Origin: Chloroflexota bacterium
Lineage (GTDB): Bacteria > Chloroflexota > Anaerolineae > B4-G1 > SLSP01
Reading direction: 5' to 3'
Length of the DNA stretch: 64,000 bases
Assembly: GCA_019873645.1 (NCBI GenBank)
Contig: JAIOAX010000005.1
Coordinates: 101,285-165,284 of the forward strand
A model generated the notes under the pieces. It was not told the origin of the DNA, made no database searches, and saw only the letters and a program-made list of their open reading frames with translations. Position numbers and translations under genes: made by a program. Below are positions 62,916 through 64,000 of this stretch, one piece after another (the stretch's first letter is position 1; every line of letters starts with the position of its first letter).

Positions 62916-63761
62916 ATGAACACTGAGCCGGCTACTAAGATTCTCGTGGTGGACGACGATGCCAGCATCCGCTTTTTCTTAAAAGAGATGTTGGAACACG
63001 AGGGCTATCAAGTCACCCTGGCGGATAGCGGTGAAACAGCCCTGAAATACATCGAACGAGAAGAGTTCGATCTCGCGCTGGTAGATTTGAAAATGAAAGG
63101 ACTCAGCGGCACGGATGTGTTGCGGGTGCTGCGCGCCCAATCGCCGGATACCGTCGTGATTATGCTCACCGGTCAGGGGTCGCTGGAATCGGCAGTCGAG
63201 GCGTTGCGCCAGGGGGCGCATGACTATCTCTTCAAACCCTGCAAAACCATCGAATTGCGCGAAAGTATCCGCGTCGGCCTGCTCAACCGCCAACAGAAAA
63301 AACGGCAGCGCGAATTGTTGCGTCAACTGGAGTACCATCTTAGCAGTACTTTGGAGGGTGTGCGGGCCACCATAGGCGCAAGTGGGACCGTGCCGCCGCC
63401 AGCGATCACGCGCCCAGCGGTGAGCGGCGAGCCGACAGATTCAGAGCCACAGCGCTTCCTCCAGCATGGGCCGTTGATTGTGGATCTGGCGCGGCATGTG
63501 ATTACGACGAACGGCAAACTGTTGGAGCTGAGTCCTACAGAGTTTAATATCCTTGCCTATCTGATCAACGAAACGCCGCGCGTGGTTCCACCCCAGGAGT
63601 TGATCCGTGAAGTGCAGGGATACGCTTCTGAAACCTGGGAGGCCCGCGACATCATCCGCTACCATGTCTACCGCATCCGTCAAAAAATCAAAGAGGCCGG
63701 GGGGAACCCGGATATCGTGCAGACGGTACGCGGGGTTGGATATACGGTCAGCAACGAGTAA
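62916..63761 (+). CDS. OmpR/PhoB-type response regulator
   Basis: 281 residues. Receiver domain (about 8-120): acidic D-D-D at 13-15, phosphorylated Asp 57 in L-V-D-L-K-M, Thr in M-L-T-G-Q, Lys in F-K-P. A long linker (about 125-185) precedes a winged-helix DNA-binding domain (L-S-P-T-E-F-N-I-L-A-Y-L, then R-V-R-G-V-G-Y-T). The linker is longer than usual and includes a helical stretch (Q-Q-K-K-R-Q-R-E-L-L-R-Q-L). No histidine kinase follows inside the window. Confidence 0.9.
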   Translation: MNTEPATKILVVDDDASIRFFLKEMLEHEGYQVTLADSGETALKYIEREEFDLALVDLKMKGLSGTDVLRVLRAQSPDTVVIMLTGQGSLESAVEALRQGAHDYLFKPCKTIELRESIRVGLLNRQQKKRQRELLRQLEYHLSSTLEGVRATIGASGTVPPPAITRPAVSGEPTDSEPQRFLQHGPLIVDLARHVITTNGKLLELSPTEFNILAYLINETPRVVPPQELIREVQGYASETWEARDIIRYHVYRIRQKIKEAGGNPDIVQTVRGVGYTVSNE

Positions 63762-64000
63762 AAGCAGCCTGTTGTTTTCCCGCTCCGGCCGCTCGCTAAT
63801 CAGGCGGCCGACTGAATTGTTCTTCCAGGTAAAGCCTCAGTACTACGGTACTATGCTCCAACGGATTTGCAACACATCCGCTACAAAACCAGGGCTTATC
63901 AACGCTCTAACACAACCAGGCGAGTCCCCGGTCTGGTGCGGCGGCCGCGGCGCGTTGCCCATCGGGGATATAGCGAAAACCACATTGCCGAATGATATTC
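63762..64000. other. Downstream region to the window end
   Basis: CGGCCGC (63786-63792) and GCGGCCG (63804-63810) form a small hairpin after the response regulator. Beyond 63899 two minus-strand frames are open to the window edge, but neither can be assigned to a protein. Confidence 0.4.

Noticed and set aside
63899..64000. Partial minus-strand gene at the window end
   Set aside because: Two frames are open to the edge for about 30 codons each; neither has a recognisable domain, so no call is made.

Overview
The window looks like chromosomal DNA of a Chloroflexota bacterium, probably Anaerolineae-like. The evidence is GC-rich coding sequence, lipoproteins with Thr/Pro-rich linkers, giant secreted DUF11 proteins, secreted proteins carrying a Y-L-P-x-V-x-K tail, an RpoC with a long coiled-coil insertion near its N-terminus, and many short tandem-repeat arrays. 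This placement is inferred from protein style; there is no rRNA in the window. I found no tRNA, rRNA, CRISPR array or insertion-sequence transposase.

Layout. 1-7.0 kb (+): tail of a PfkB sugar kinase, xylulokinase, a lipoprotein joining an SGNH esterase to a GH26 mannanase-like domain, and an NB-ARC/TPR STAND NTPase. 7.3-27.5 kb (-): subtilase, Eis-like acetyltransferase, SMP-30 lactonase, a TetR-controlled heterodimeric ABC exporter, a 2,200-residue beta-helix/DUF11/YVTN surface protein and a DUF4914 protein. 28.2-34.8 kb (+): a compact seven-gene operon (see below). 34.8-43.1 kb (-): CrtI-like oxidoreductase/SDR/NTF2 operon, RuvB with a receptor-like pseudokinase, a GerMN lipoprotein, and a DUF5678/retropepsin pair. 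43.2-54.7 kb (+): UbiA-type prenyltransferase, DUF2207 protein, two large envelope-glycan membrane proteins full of in-frame repeat arrays, GH1 glycosidase and QueA. 54.7-62.5 kb (-): ThiF/MoeB enzyme, bactofilin-like membrane protein, anti-sigma and ECF sigma factors, RpoC. 62.9 kb (+): OmpR-type response regulator.

The most exciting locus is 28255-34800. A YhhQ-type queuosine-precursor transporter is followed, with gaps of at most 28 bp or with overlaps, by an unknown protein, a C39-like cysteine peptidase, a DUF6884/YaaA-like protein, a NurA-like nuclease, a HerA-like ATPase and a tRNA-guanine-transglycosylase paralogue that keeps the nucleophile Asp and the CxCxxC...H zinc site. I infer a compact 7-deazaguanine nucleic-acid modification/restriction system related in concept to Dpd, but with HerA-NurA as the effector. 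QueA at 53.7 kb suggests the host also has tRNA queuosine metabolism.

The second theme is repeats. Heptamer and octamer arrays (ACGAATT, CGTCTAC, AAAATCC, GAATCAGC, GGGGATT, ACGTTTT, AGATTTT and others) and three hairpin-forming dispersed families fill most intergenic spaces. At about ten genes the stop codon itself lies in the repeat, and in two glycan-related membrane protein genes arrays sit inside the reading frame.
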